A DNA stretch of 40,328 nt. It comes from Ilumatobacter sp. GTDB lineage: Bacteria; Actinomycetota; Acidimicrobiia; Acidimicrobiales; Ilumatobacteraceae. The stretch spans positions 1 to 40,328 of the forward strand of contig JABJAB010000058.1 of assembly GCA_018666235.1 (NCBI GenBank), read 5' to 3'. How positions within the stretch are numbered: the stretch's first letter is position 1; each line of letters starts with the position of its first letter. Under the pieces are notes generated by a model. The model was not told the origin of the DNA and searched no databases. It saw only the letters and a program-made list of their open reading frames with translations. Below, piece by piece: positions 31,875 to 39,752 of this stretch. Position numbers and translations under genes: made by a program.

Positions 31875-31900
31875 GGAATATCCGGCCCCACTGTCAGGTT
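31875..31900 (+). promoter_or_regulatory. SigR-type promoter for trxA
   Basis: GGAAT (31875-31879), 18 nt, GTT (31898-31900): a perfect match to the SigR/SigH consensus GGAAT-N18-GTT. It lies 85 nt before the trxA start and just after the trxB stop. Thioredoxin genes are standard SigR targets in actinobacteria, and a SigR/RsrA-like pair is encoded at 1507-2381 in this window. Confidence 0.75.
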
Positions 31901-31984
31901 GACAATCATTGGACACGCACGGCCGTATGTCGTGCAAACGTCCAGCAATTCGGGCATGACCCGCAGTTTGAAAGGATGCCCATC

Positions 31985-32320
31985 ATGGCAAACGGAATCA
32001 CCAATCTCTCCACCAGCACCTTCGACGAGACCGTCGGAGCTTCCGAGGTCCCCGTTGTCGTCGACTTCTGGGCAGAATGGTGCGGCCCGTGCAAGCAGAT
32101 CGCGCCGATTCTCGAAGAGATCAGCGCGGAACACGGTGACAACATCGCGATCACCAAGTTGAATGTGGACGACAACCCCGATCTCGCCATGAAGTACAAC
32201 GTCATGAGCATTCCGACGCTGCTCGTGTTCAAGGGTGGCGAGGTTGAAAAGCGTCTCGTCGGCGCCAAGAGCAAGGGCGCCCTTCTCCAGGAGCTCGAGG
32301 AATTTCTTCCCACGAAGTGA
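31985..32320 (+). CDS. trxA: thioredoxin
   Basis: 111 residues with the full thioredoxin fold. The active site is W32-CGPC (C33, C36) in VVDFWAEWCGPCKQIAPILEEIS, then NVDDNPDLAMKYNVMSIPTLLVFKGGE with the cis-proline. The ATG at 31985 follows AAAGGA by 9 nt; an ATG at 31976 overlaps that ribosome site and is less likely. Preceded by a SigR-type promoter. The cwlM start overlaps its stop (GTGA). It is the substrate of the thioredoxin reductase encoded upstream. Confidence 0.96.
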   Translation: MANGITNLSTSTFDETVGASEVPVVVDFWAEWCGPCKQIAPILEEISAEHGDNIAITKLNVDDNPDLAMKYNVMSIPTLLVFKGGEVEKRLVGAKSKGALLQELEEFLPTK

Positions 32321-33300
32321 CGCCGTTCCCGCTCCAGCGGGGCCAACACGGTGAACCGATTCGAGACTTGCAGCGCCGCCTCGGTGCCGCCGGGCACAAC
32401 CCGGTTGGTGCGGAGGCGGGCTCATTTTGCTCGTCCACCGAGACAGCCCTCCAGCAATTCCAAGAAGCGCGTGGCCTGCACGCCAGCGGTGTCTGCGACG
32501 AGCAATCGTGGTTGGCCCTGGTTGAAGCAGGCTGGAAACTCGGCGACCGACTCCTTGTCCTCAGTGCGCCCCAGCTCAGGGGTGACGACATTGAGAATCT
32601 CCAGCGCGCCCTCAACCATGTTGGATTCGATTGCGGTCGGCCAGACGGCATTCTGGGACCGGCAACCATTCGCGCGCTCACGGACTTTCAACGCAACTGC
32701 GGGCTGAATGCCGACGGCATCTGCGGGCGCAAGACCGTGCACATGCTTGATGTACTGCGCCGGCAGAGCGGTTCGGGTCCTGGGGTCGCATCGGTCCGAG
32801 AACTCGAGTCGGTCCGCCACACCACCTCGCTCCACACACTGCGGATCGTCGTTGGTCAGTTCGGAGGACTCAGCTCCATTGGACGCTCAGTCGCTCGAGC
32901 GTTGCGTCAGCAAGGCGCCACGGTGATGTCGACCGATGAGTACGACGCGGCCGCCCAAGCAGCCGCAGCAAACCGATTCGGTGCAACGATTTACATCGGT
33001 TTCGAAGCCAGCCCGAATGTTTGTGCTGACGTGTCCTATTTTGCCGTACCTTCGTTCGAGTCAGTCGGTGGACGGTCGCTCGGCGCACACCTCGTACGCC
33101 AACTCGACGGCGTCTTGCCAATTGCGCCCACGCTACGCGGGATGCGGCTGCCTGTTCTACGCGAAACGCGGATGCCGGCGGTTCTGTGTTCGGTCGGTCC
33201 AGTCCGCGACGTCGTCGACGCCACCGGTGCGTTGACCATCGCCGTCGTCGATGCAGCACGCATGTGGGGCGACGCGCCGCTGCCTGTTCCGTCCGACTGA
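32317..33300 (+). CDS. cwlM: CwlM-like cytoplasmic peptidoglycan-binding protein with degenerate amidase domain
   Basis: 327 residues without a signal peptide. Two peptidoglycan-binding domain 1 repeats lie at residues ~8-75 (GEPIRDLQRRLGAAGHNP...FQEARGL) and ~85-150 (IENLQRALNHVGFDCGRPDGILGPATIRALTDFQRNCGL). An amidase_3-like domain follows (~168-320). The zinc ligands of that domain are missing: the first HGG is replaced by QFGG, the glutamate is absent, and the SIHAN histidine region reads YIGFEAS. It is therefore probably not a hydrolase. In mycobacteria CwlM (Rv3915, same position after trxC) is phosphorylated by PknB and controls MurA. The GTG start overlaps the trxA stop. Confidence 0.87.
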   Translation: MTPFPLQRGQHGEPIRDLQRRLGAAGHNPVGAEAGSFCSSTETALQQFQEARGLHASGVCDEQSWLALVEAGWKLGDRLLVLSAPQLRGDDIENLQRALNHVGFDCGRPDGILGPATIRALTDFQRNCGLNADGICGRKTVHMLDVLRRQSGSGPGVASVRELESVRHTTSLHTLRIVVGQFGGLSSIGRSVARALRQQGATVMSTDEYDAAAQAAAANRFGATIYIGFEASPNVCADVSYFAVPSFESVGGRSLGAHLVRQLDGVLPIAPTLRGMRLPVLRETRMPAVLCSVGPVRDVVDATGALTIAVVDAARMWGDAPLPVPSD

Positions 33301-33335
33301 AGGCCAGTCGCAACACCTCACTCGCGCGTGAGAGT

Positions 33336-33504
33336 TTATCCACAGGTTTCCACACACCGTGTGAGTATCCCTCGACTCGAACCTCATTACTCGACCACGG
33401 AATGTAGCTATCGAGACAAGATTGACCGATGTGCGTGGTGTTCGACCAGATTTCGGTGCTCAACCATAAACTTCATCCTCAACCTGGGGATGAACTGTGG
33501 ATAA
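33336..33504. promoter_or_regulatory. two perfect DnaA boxes between cwlM and parB
   Basis: TTATCCACA at 33336-33344 (plus) and its complement TGTGGATAA at 33496-33504 (minus) are exact matches to the E. coli-type DnaA box, pointing toward each other about 150 nt apart. Weaker related sites lie near both (GTTTCCACA, TGGGGATGA). The ~250-nt gap between the convergent ends of cwlM and parB has no gene. Confidence 0.6.
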
Positions 33505-33550
33505 ATGACAGTGATGGGATTTGGATTGAGAGTTGAGAGTCTGAACCCGC

Positions 33551-34465
33551 TCAACCAGTCATCAGGCGGTAAATCCGCTCCAGATCTACCAAATCGGCAA
33601 AATCGATCGTGACGCGACCCCGCTTGGGACCCATCGACACTGAGACACGGGTGTCAAGACGATCTGCCAACAGCTCCTCAAGTTCAAGGAGGCCCGGCGG
33701 CCGGAGTTGCGTTGCCGGGGTCAGCCCAGCGCCGTCGATCGTGGCGCCACCACCGCTCGGAACGGGCGTTACACCCGGCGCATCGGCGACGGGTACATCA
33801 CCGCCACGGACGGCCTGCTCCGTGGCGCGTACGGTCCACCCTTCGGCCACTGCTGCCTGAGCGAGCACCTCCTGACGGGCACGATCCGGTGTACCGAGGA
33901 GCGCACGAGCATGACCGGCGGAGAGCTGCCCGTCCGCGAGCAGACTCTGGACGGCCGGCGGCAACCCGAGCAGACGAATCGTGTTCGTGATAGCTGAACG
34001 ACTCTTCCCAACGCGTGTCGCGACTTGGTCATGAGTCATCCCAAAGTCTTCGATCAACTGCTGGAAGGCGGCGGCCTCTTCCAACGGTGTGAGATCCTGA
34101 CGATGGAGGTTCTCCACCAGTGCTTGCTCAACTGAACTCAAATCATCGGTGGTCCGAATGATCGCCGGAACGGTCGTGAGGCCTGCTCGCTGCGCCGCAC
34201 GCCAACGCCGTTCGCCGGCAATGAGCTCGTACTCGCCATCGTCCTTGGGCCGCACGAGGATGGGCTGCAGCACGCCCATCTCTGAGATCGAGGCGGCGAG
34301 TTCCACCAGGCCCTCTTCAGCGAAGTGCACGCGAGGCTGATTTGGGTTGGGCGACACCGACGCGGTCGGCACCTCCGCCAACGAAGCACCAGCACCACCA
34401 TCAGCAACTTCGCTTGCCGGGATCAGCGACCCGAGACCTTTTCCAAGACCACTACGGCGTGACAT
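33551..34465 (-). CDS. parB: chromosome partitioning protein ParB
   Basis: 304 residues. The N-terminal start SRRSGLGKGLGSLIP is the region that contacts ParA. The CTP-binding ParB/Srx domain contains LQPILVRPKDDGEYELIAGERRWRAAQRAGL and ALVENLHRQDLTPLEEAAAFQQLI. The helix-turn-helix DQVATRVGKSRSAITNTIRLLGLP binds parS. The C-terminal dimerisation domain ends in RGRVTIDFADLVDLERIYRLM. The ATG at 34465 lies inside the parA 3' end (14-nt overlap), so the pair is coupled; two parS sites lie upstream of parA. Confidence 0.95.
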   Translation of the reverse strand: MSRRSGLGKGLGSLIPASEVADGGAGASLAEVPTASVSPNPNQPRVHFAEEGLVELAASISEMGVLQPILVRPKDDGEYELIAGERRWRAAQRAGLTTVPAIIRTTDDLSSVEQALVENLHRQDLTPLEEAAAFQQLIEDFGMTHDQVATRVGKSRSAITNTIRLLGLPPAVQSLLADGQLSAGHARALLGTPDRARQEVLAQAAVAEGWTVRATEQAVRGGDVPVADAPGVTPVPSGGGATIDGAGLTPATQLRPPGLLELEELLADRLDTRVSVSMGPKRGRVTIDFADLVDLERIYRLMTG

Positions 34466-35414
34466 TGGCGTGCACCTCCTTGGCGGCATCGCGGTAAGCG
34501 ATCGCACCACGTGAGCGGGGATCGAATGTGGTGATCGGCTGACCGAACGATGGTGCCTCAGACAGGCGCACGCTGCGTGGAATCACACTGCGCAGTACCT
34601 TTTCGCCGAAGTGCTCTCGAACCTCTGTGACGACTTGTCCCGCCAGCTTTGTTCGGGCGTCGTACATCACGCAGAGAATCGTGCTCAGATCAAGCGTCGG
34701 ATTTAAGTTGCGTTTCACCAAGTCGACGTTGCGGAGCAACTGTCCGAGGCCCTCAAGCGCGTAGTACTCACACTGAATCGGCACGAGGACCTCATTGGCA
34801 GCAGACAGACCGTTCACCGTGAGGAGGCCCAGCGATGGGGGACAGTCGATCAACACATAGTCGTAATCATCGATCACGGCCTCAATCGCTCGCTTCAGTC
34901 GCTGCTCACGACTAAACGCCGGAACCAACTCGATCTCTGCTCCAGCCAAGTCGAGTGACGCTGGCGCCACGAAGAGGCCTTTGACGTCGGTCGGCTCCAC
35001 GACATTATCGAGTGATTCCTCGTGCATGAGGACGTGATACATCGACAGTTCAAGACCACGATTCTCGATCCCGAGTCCGGTGGACGCGTTGCCCTGAGGG
35101 TCGAGGTCAATCAAGAGCGTGCGTAGACCCATGTCCGCAAGCGCCGCACCAAGATTCACGGCGGTCGTCGTCTTGCCGACGCCACCCTTCTGATTCGCGA
35201 CCGCCATGATCCGCGGCAACTTCTTGCCGGACGCCAACGGTGCAGCTTCAGGCGGCGCTGGCGTCGCCTCGGACGCGAGAAACCCAACAGACTCAGCTGA
35301 TGGGGTGTTCGATTCTGTGGGGAAATCCCCGGTGTCCGACACACATGCTCCAGACGACGGATGGCGGGCATCAGGTGACGCGCTCGCGGGACCAGCATAC
35401 TGTGCACGATCCAC
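34452..35414 (-). CDS. parA: chromosome partitioning ATPase ParA
   Basis: About 320 residues. After a ~60-residue low-complexity N-terminal extension comes the deviant Walker A IMAVANQKGGVGKTTTAVNLG, then LLIDLDPQGNASTG, IDCPPSLGLLTVNGL and the C-terminal EAPSFGQPITTFDPRSRGAIAYRDAAKEV. It forms an ATP-dependent dimer on DNA that moves ParB-parS complexes. The start (GTG at 35414) is tentative; an internal start nearer the Walker motif would remove only unconserved residues. Coupled to parB. Confidence 0.94.
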   Translation of the reverse strand: MDRAQYAGPASASPDARHPSSGACVSDTGDFPTESNTPSAESVGFLASEATPAPPEAAPLASGKKLPRIMAVANQKGGVGKTTTAVNLGAALADMGLRTLLIDLDPQGNASTGLGIENRGLELSMYHVLMHEESLDNVVEPTDVKGLFVAPASLDLAGAEIELVPAFSREQRLKRAIEAVIDDYDYVLIDCPPSLGLLTVNGLSAANEVLVPIQCEYYALEGLGQLLRNVDLVKRNLNPTLDLSTILCVMYDARTKLAGQVVTEVREHFGEKVLRSVIPRSVRLSEAPSFGQPITTFDPRSRGAIAYRDAAKEVHANVTP

Positions 35415-35484
35415 GCTCGCGATACAAGCATTTCACCGGGATCTCTTCATTGAAATCTTCGGCTCCCAGGGATCCAGTCATCGA

Positions 35485-35500
35485 TGTTTCACGTGGAACA
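35485..35500. promoter_or_regulatory. parS centromere site 1
   Basis: TGTTTCACGTGGAACA differs from the palindromic parS consensus TGTTTCACGTGAAACA at one position. It lies upstream of parA, the usual place for ParB-binding sites in the origin region. Confidence 0.88.
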
Positions 35501-35556
35501 TTCACGTGCAACCACCCCGGTCTTGACGCGAGCCTCAACCTCCGCGTCACGCGCGG

Positions 35557-35572
35557 TGTTCCACGTGAAACA
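35557..35572. promoter_or_regulatory. parS centromere site 2
   Basis: TGTTCCACGTGAAACA differs from the parS consensus at one position, in the other half-site from site 1. Centres are 72 nt apart. Together they form a small ParB-loading cluster between parA and rsmG. Confidence 0.88.
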
Positions 35573-35708
35573 TCCCTCGACTCAACTGACAACGATGGAA
35601 GTTGGGTCGAGGCTTGCTGCATCACCCCTGGTCAGAGTGCCGGGAAGCGGTGTGTGTCAACGTCGAGACTCTGAACAGCTGTCTGGGAGACTCGGTCCGC
35701 AGGACGAG

Positions 35709-36275
35709 TCACTCAGCCCTCGGGCCAACAACAAAGCGCACCACGCGGTCGTCGGACGGTGTTCTGACCACGTCGAGCTCACGAAGCAATTCCGGGTCCC
35801 ACCGATCACCGCTCGGCGGCTCACTGATGACGATCACACCGCCGGGACGGACACACGCCACCGCTGACCGTAAGGTGAATTCAGGAGGTCCGAAGCCTCG
35901 AGCGATGGCAGCATCAAAACCGACGTGCCCTGCCTGAATCGCATCGTCCACATCTGCGGCCAGCACCTTGGTGTGCCCGTCGAGATCCAGGCGTCGGACC
36001 ATTTGTGCCAGGAAGTCGGTGCGTTTGGTCCTTCGATCAAGCAGAGTCAACTGCAGATCTGGTCGATCGGTGGCGACCACCAACCCGGGAACACCGCCCC
36101 CAGCACCCAAATCGATCACTGCACCAGTGACACCATCGAGTGCGGCGACGAATACCCGAGCATGCTCAACAACCTCAGGGATCGGCCAATCCCCCAAAAA
36201 GCCGAGGCGCTGGGATCGTCCCAGCGCCTCGTGCAAATTCTTTTCGACCTCATCGCCTTGAGTTGAATGACTCAC
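35709..36275 (-). CDS. rsmG: 16S rRNA (guanine-527-N7) methyltransferase RsmG
   Basis: About 188 residues. The SAM-binding core is GAVIDLGAGGGVPGLVVATDRPDLQLTLLDRRTKRTDFLAQMVRRL, followed by VLAADVDDA and DAAIARGFGPPEFTLRSAVACVRPGGVIVIS. The N-terminal part is shorter than in E. coli RsmG. The GTG at 36275 is chosen because further upstream the frame enters jag; its ribosome site is weak. It methylates N7 of G527, which affects streptomycin sensitivity. The gene lies in its normal place between jag and parA. Confidence 0.93.
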   Translation of the reverse strand: MSHSTQGDEVEKNLHEALGRSQRLGFLGDWPIPEVVEHARVFVAALDGVTGAVIDLGAGGGVPGLVVATDRPDLQLTLLDRRTKRTDFLAQMVRRLDLDGHTKVLAADVDDAIQAGHVGFDAAIARGFGPPEFTLRSAVACVRPGGVIVISEPPSGDRWDPELLRELDVVRTPSDDRVVRFVVGPRAE

Positions 36276-36306
36276 GGCGCCGAGTATGTCAGGTAGTGCG
36301 ACCCAA

Positions 36307-37215
36307 TCAGGCGGGTTCGACGATGACCCGGCGATACGGATCCTCACCAGACGACGAACTCGCGACACCCTCTTCATCATTGAGCGCATCATGGATGACC
36401 TTGCGGTCAGCCGACGTCATCGGCTCAAGTGAGCGCGCCGCACCGCTATCGCGGACCTGTGCAGCAACATCGGCAGCAAACTTCCCGAGGGCGATCGAAC
36501 GGCGCTCGCGGTAGCCAGCGACGTCGATCCGCAGCCGAGTCTCATGGTCGCCAAGGCGACGCTGAGCAGCAACGCGCACGAGGTCCTGAACAGCGTTCAA
36601 TGTTCGTCCACCGGGGCCAACGAGGAGGCCAAGGTCATCCCCGCGCACCTGCACGTCCAGCTCAGTGCCGTCGACGGTGAGTTCGGACTCGCCGTCCGCA
36701 CCGAACGCCGTGACCAGGTCGTTCATGAATGAGACCGCAGCGTCGCCCACTTCTTGGGGAGTCACGTCGGACTGTGGACGTTCTTCGTTGCTCATCTTTT
36801 TCTCCTGGCTGTTGTTGTTCGTTCCGTTGCGGCCTCCGCCCCGCTGGCCACCGCGGCCACGGGAGGATCGCTGACGAGGTTCAGCGGCGTCGCCATCGGC
36901 GCTACCGGTGGTCTCCTCAGCGGAAGCCTCTTGGTTGGCTCCGCTGTCCGGCTTGGCCTGACTTGCCTTTGCTTTTGGCTTGTCGCTGCCGGACTTGTCG
37001 CTCTTCGATCGACGCTTCCGCTCTTGCTTCGGACGTGCTGGTGTCGGCTTGATGCGAGCACGAAGTCGGGCCTGGCCTCGAGTGCGGCCAAACAGACCAG
37101 CCTTCGGTTCCTCGACCACGTCGAACTCAGCCTCATCGGCGCCTACACCCAATTGGTCGAGTGCCGCTTCGCGTGCCTCTTCCAGGGTCTTTCCGGTGGT
37201 TTCCACCCATTCCAT
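36307..37215 (-). CDS. jag: Jag/KhpB RNA-binding protein
   Basis: 302 residues. The N-terminal Jag_N domain is EWVETTGKTLEEAREAALDQLGVGADEAEFDVVEEPKAGLFGRTRGQARLRAR. A ~90-residue disordered linker rich in K, R, S and G follows. The KH domain is DLVTAFGADGESELTVDGTELDVQVRGDDLGLLVGPGGRTLNAVQDLVRVAAQRR (with the GPGG loop), and the R3H domain ends DRKVIHDALNDEEGVASSSSGEDPYRRVIVEP. KhpB/EloR proteins bind RNA and affect cell elongation. The gene follows yidC, as in most Gram-positives. The linker is longer than usual. Confidence 0.93.
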   Translation of the reverse strand: MEWVETTGKTLEEAREAALDQLGVGADEAEFDVVEEPKAGLFGRTRGQARLRARIKPTPARPKQERKRRSKSDKSGSDKPKAKASQAKPDSGANQEASAEETTGSADGDAAEPRQRSSRGRGGQRGGGRNGTNNNSQEKKMSNEERPQSDVTPQEVGDAAVSFMNDLVTAFGADGESELTVDGTELDVQVRGDDLGLLVGPGGRTLNAVQDLVRVAAQRRLGDHETRLRIDVAGYRERRSIALGKFAADVAAQVRDSGAARSLEPMTSADRKVIHDALNDEEGVASSSSGEDPYRRVIVEPA

Positions 37216-37312
37216 CAGTATTTCTTCTTTCTTCGACAGGCCACCGCTTCATGCGGTTGGCACACGACTGTTTTTCTGCTCGGTAGTGTTTTCGACCAGC
37301 ATGACTGCTGGG

Positions 37313-38437
37313 TCAACGCTTCTTCTTGTTCGACGACTTGGGACGCGCTGACCGAGCCGCCTCGGCTTCCTTACGCGTCGGCGTCGGCCGACCCTTGCCG
37401 TCGCCCGAGGGCGTCGGCCGACTCTTTGAAGGAGTCACCCGCTTGTTGGTCACTGGCGACGGCTTCACCGCGTCGTCCTTGGCTTTCTTGCCGGCGTTCT
37501 TCTCGCTCTTTTCCTTCTCGGTGCCCTTGGCTCCTCCAAGGTCACGCTTTGCTTGCGCAAGCATCCCGGTGGGTTCACCGCTCTTCTTTGCTTCTTCCTT
37601 GGCCGCCTCGCCAGCACGTTGGGCCTGACGCCCCAGCGAATCGTCGCCGCCGTAGAACTTCTTGGTGATGTAGTACTGCTGCAAGATGCGGAGCAGTGTC
37701 TGGAAGATGTAGTAGACGACGAGCGCCGACAGGAAGAAGATCTGGAAGACAGCGAAGAAGACAGGCAGGTACTGCATCAACTTCTGCTGTGTTGGTGACA
37801 TCGACGGGCTAATCGTCGCCCGAGCAGCCACCATCTTCTGTTGGCCGAAGTACAACGCGCCAAGCCCGACCACCAGCAGGGCGTAAATGAGGCCCTCACC
37901 AAGACCCTCACCAATCGCCGTGGCAGCAGACTTGGAAAGATCAAGGCCGAACGACGGCATTTCCACTTGGTCGTACAGCGACTGGTAGAGATCGGAGTCG
38001 ATCGCCAAGTAGCGGGGAATGAAGCCCGGACTTGCGTCACGTGAGCCATCGATTGCCCGCAACGTTGCCTCGGCGATCGGCCCGGAACCATTTGCTTCGG
38101 AGGGGCGATACACGAGACCGCGCAAGATGCGGAACATGATGAGGAAGATCGGCATCTGCGCCACGATCGGCAAACAGGAGGCGGCCGGGTTGACCTTGTG
38201 CTCCTGGTAGAGCTTCATCATCTCTTCGTTGAGCTTTTGGCGGTCGTTCCGATGCTCGTTCTGCAGTTTGCGCATCTCAGGCGCAAGCTTCTGCATCTCG
38301 AGCATGCCCTTCGTGCTCTTCAACGTCAGGGGTGTCGTGATCGCCATGACCACGACAGCGATCAGCGCGATTGCGAAGGTGTAGTCGTTCGTGAGGCTGT
38401 AGAACCAGGCGAGCAAACCAGCGGGAATTTCAAACAT
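37313..38437 (-). CDS. yidC: membrane protein insertase YidC
   Basis: 374 residues of the Gram-positive type, without the large periplasmic domain. The first helix region (LAWFYSLTNDYTFAIALIAVVVMAITTPLTLKSTKGMLEMQKLAPEM) starts the conserved core. The hydrophilic coiled segment KLQNEHRNDRQKLNEEMMKLYQEHKVNPAASCLPIVAQMPIFLIMFRIL and further helices (YLPVFFAVFQIFFLSALVVYYIFQTLLRI) follow. The C-terminal ~100 residues are a basic tail for ribosome contact. It inserts proteins into the inner membrane. The ATG at 38437 has AAAGG about 11 nt before it and lies one nucleotide after the yidD stop. Confidence 0.94.
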   Translation of the reverse strand: MFEIPAGLLAWFYSLTNDYTFAIALIAVVVMAITTPLTLKSTKGMLEMQKLAPEMRKLQNEHRNDRQKLNEEMMKLYQEHKVNPAASCLPIVAQMPIFLIMFRILRGLVYRPSEANGSGPIAEATLRAIDGSRDASPGFIPRYLAIDSDLYQSLYDQVEMPSFGLDLSKSAATAIGEGLGEGLIYALLVVGLGALYFGQQKMVAARATISPSMSPTQQKLMQYLPVFFAVFQIFFLSALVVYYIFQTLLRILQQYYITKKFYGGDDSLGRQAQRAGEAAKEEAKKSGEPTGMLAQAKRDLGGAKGTEKEKSEKNAGKKAKDDAVKPSPVTNKRVTPSKSRPTPSGDGKGRPTPTRKEAEAARSARPKSSNKKKR

Positions 38438-38438
38438 G

Positions 38439-38831
38439 TCATCCGCCTTTCTGTACGTGAGTCGTTGGGGGAGAGTCTGATGACGTCGGTGAGCGATGTT
38501 CAGGAACCGGGTCGAAGCCCGATGGTCCAAGCGGCCGGCAACGCAGCAAGCGCCGCACCGTCAGCCAACCGCCGCGCCATGAACCGTGGAGTTCCACAGC
38601 CTCAAGCGCATACGCCGAGCACGACGGGAAGAAACGACAGGGTGAAGGCTTGCCCTCGCGCGCTCGTTGGTAGAAAAAGATGGACGCCACGACGCGTCGC
38701 TGTAACCATGAACCCCTGGGGTCTTGGTGCCCGTGTCGGTGCTCATGCCCGCACGGGTCGCGATCCGCACAGTCGGCATCAACATCCGGCAGATCCGACG
38801 CATCGAGTGCAGCGGTCTGCATCGCGGTCAT
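38439..38831 (-). CDS. yidD: membrane protein insertion efficiency factor YidD
   Basis: 130 residues. The conserved part (SIFFYQRAREGKPSPCRFFPSCSAYALEAVELHGSWRGGWLTVRRLLRCRPLGPSGFDPVPE) is a full YidD domain with its cysteines. YidD proteins are usually 70-90 residues. This one has a ~45-residue N-terminal extension with CADRDPCGHEHRHGHQD, rich in Cys and His, and an extra ~15-residue tail. It is coupled to rnpA by a 4-nt overlap and to yidC by 1 nt. It assists YidC in membrane insertion. Confidence 0.92.
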   Translation of the reverse strand: MTAMQTAALDASDLPDVDADCADRDPCGHEHRHGHQDPRGSWLQRRVVASIFFYQRAREGKPSPCRFFPSCSAYALEAVELHGSWRGGWLTVRRLLRCRPLGPSGFDPVPEHRSPTSSDSPPTTHVQKGG

Positions 38832-39160
38832 GGGTGTGCTCGGGCGTGCTGAGCTGCGGCGAGGAGAGCAGCGACACGGATCTCCAACTCAGCGAACGTC
38901 AGTTCGGCGAGTGGAGGGCGACCACCGAAGAGCAGGAGCCCATTCGGTACGTCAGCGTTCGAGAGAATGACACGTAAACGGCGCCGGAGGCGATTGCGGG
39001 TCACCGCATTCCCCAGTGCGCGACTGACCGCAAAGGCCACCTGCGGCGGCACGACGGTGGGGTCAGCGACAAAAGAGCACCACATGGGTGCACTCCGGAC
39101 GCGAACGCCGTCGCGCCGAAGGCGGACAAATGCGTCACGGTCACGGATGCGATCGATCAA
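38828..39160 (-). CDS. rnpA: ribonuclease P protein component
   Basis: 110 residues with the RNase P protein fold: RIRDRDAFVRLRRDGVRVRS, VAFAVSRALGNAVTRNRLRRRLRVIL (the RNxxKRxxR-type RNA-binding helix) and a C-terminal helix. It binds the catalytic RNA and the 5' leader of pre-tRNAs. It is placed 9 nt after rpmH, with yidD overlapping its end, the standard order. Confidence 0.95.
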   Translation of the reverse strand: MIDRIRDRDAFVRLRRDGVRVRSAPMWCSFVADPTVVPPQVAFAVSRALGNAVTRNRLRRRLRVILSNADVPNGLLLFGGRPPLAELTFAELEIRVAALLAAAQHARAHP

Positions 39161-39169
39161 GCTGATCGA

Positions 39170-39304
39170 TCAGGCGGACAGACGGGCCCGGCCCTTGTCG
39201 CGACGGGACTTGAGCACCGCGCGGCCGGCGCGGGTGCTCATGCGGGCACGAAAGCCGTGCTTACGGTTCCGGCGGCGGTTGTTGGGTTGGAATGTGCGCT
39301 TCAC
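39170..39304 (-). CDS. rpmH: 50S ribosomal protein L34
   Basis: 44 residues, VKRTFQPNNRRRNRKHGFRARMSTRAGRAVLKSRRDKGR..., the complete and typical L34. The start is GTG at 39304 with GAAAGAG about 7 nt upstream; a longer frame runs into the intergenic region and is rejected. It is the first gene of the rpmH-rnpA-yidD-yidC-jag-rsmG operon pointing away from dnaA. Confidence 0.96.
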   Translation of the reverse strand: MKRTFQPNNRRRNRKHGFRARMSTRAGRAVLKSRRDKGRARLSA

Positions 39305-39402
39305 GACAATCTCTTTCGGACGTTTCGAGCCAAGTTCCGCAAGGTGACTTCGACGAGCCCACCAAACGCGGTGGCCGTGTCGAGTCGCGGACTGACCCGA
39401 CA

Positions 39403-39432
39403 ATGCTACGACCCAATGGGCGCGACTCCCAA
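39403..39432 (-). promoter_or_regulatory. probable rpmH promoter
   Basis: On the minus strand TTGGGA (39432-39427) and TAGCAT (39408-39403) are 18 nt apart and lie about 100 nt before rpmH. Moderate match to the -35/-10 consensus. Confidence 0.4.
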
Positions 39433-39573
39433 CCACCGCGTCAACCATCCTGCGTGGTGACGATCATCGTTGACTTTCGATGTCACGACATCATCGATCC
39501 CTGTGCGGAGCGTTCGTCTGCTTGGTTGTCGGTGTTGAAACGATGAATTGAGAGTAAATGACATCACTGTTCT

Positions 39574-39718
39574 TTGTCCACAGGACTCACGGATGCGCAA
39601 AACCCCTGGTCACAGCGATATTTCTCTCGTTGTTCTGTGTTGTGTCTGAGGTGCTATGGTCGTCCGCTTGTCCCCAATCAGCCACCTTTCCACATCATCG
39701 GGATAACTATGTGGACAA
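39574..39718. promoter_or_regulatory. DnaA boxes and promoter region in the rpmH-dnaA gap
   Basis: The 462-nt gap (39305-39766) has no other gene. It holds TTGTCCACA (39574-39582, perfect plus-strand DnaA box), TTGTCCCCA (39668-39676, one mismatch), CTTTCCACA (39686-39694, weaker) and TGTGGACAA (39710-39718, perfect minus box). An extended -10, TGcTATGGT (TATGGT at 39655-39660), is a possible dnaA promoter, which would let DnaA control its own gene. AT-rich stretches lie at ~39530-39570 and 39615-39645. Whether this is the origin itself or only the dnaA control region cannot be settled here; in many actinobacteria the origin is between dnaA and dnaN, beyond the window. Confidence 0.65.
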
Positions 39719-39752
39719 TTCACCAGCAACGAACACCGGTCAGGAATCTTCA

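Noticed and set aside
30480..31937. 485-codon minus-strand ORF opposite trxB
   Set aside because: Antisense to a textbook thioredoxin reductase; composition is that of a shadow frame.
33301..33550. Calling this gap the chromosomal origin
   Set aside because: Only two exact DnaA boxes, no clear AT-rich unwinding element, and the dnaA-dnaN gap lies outside the window; reported only as DnaA sites.
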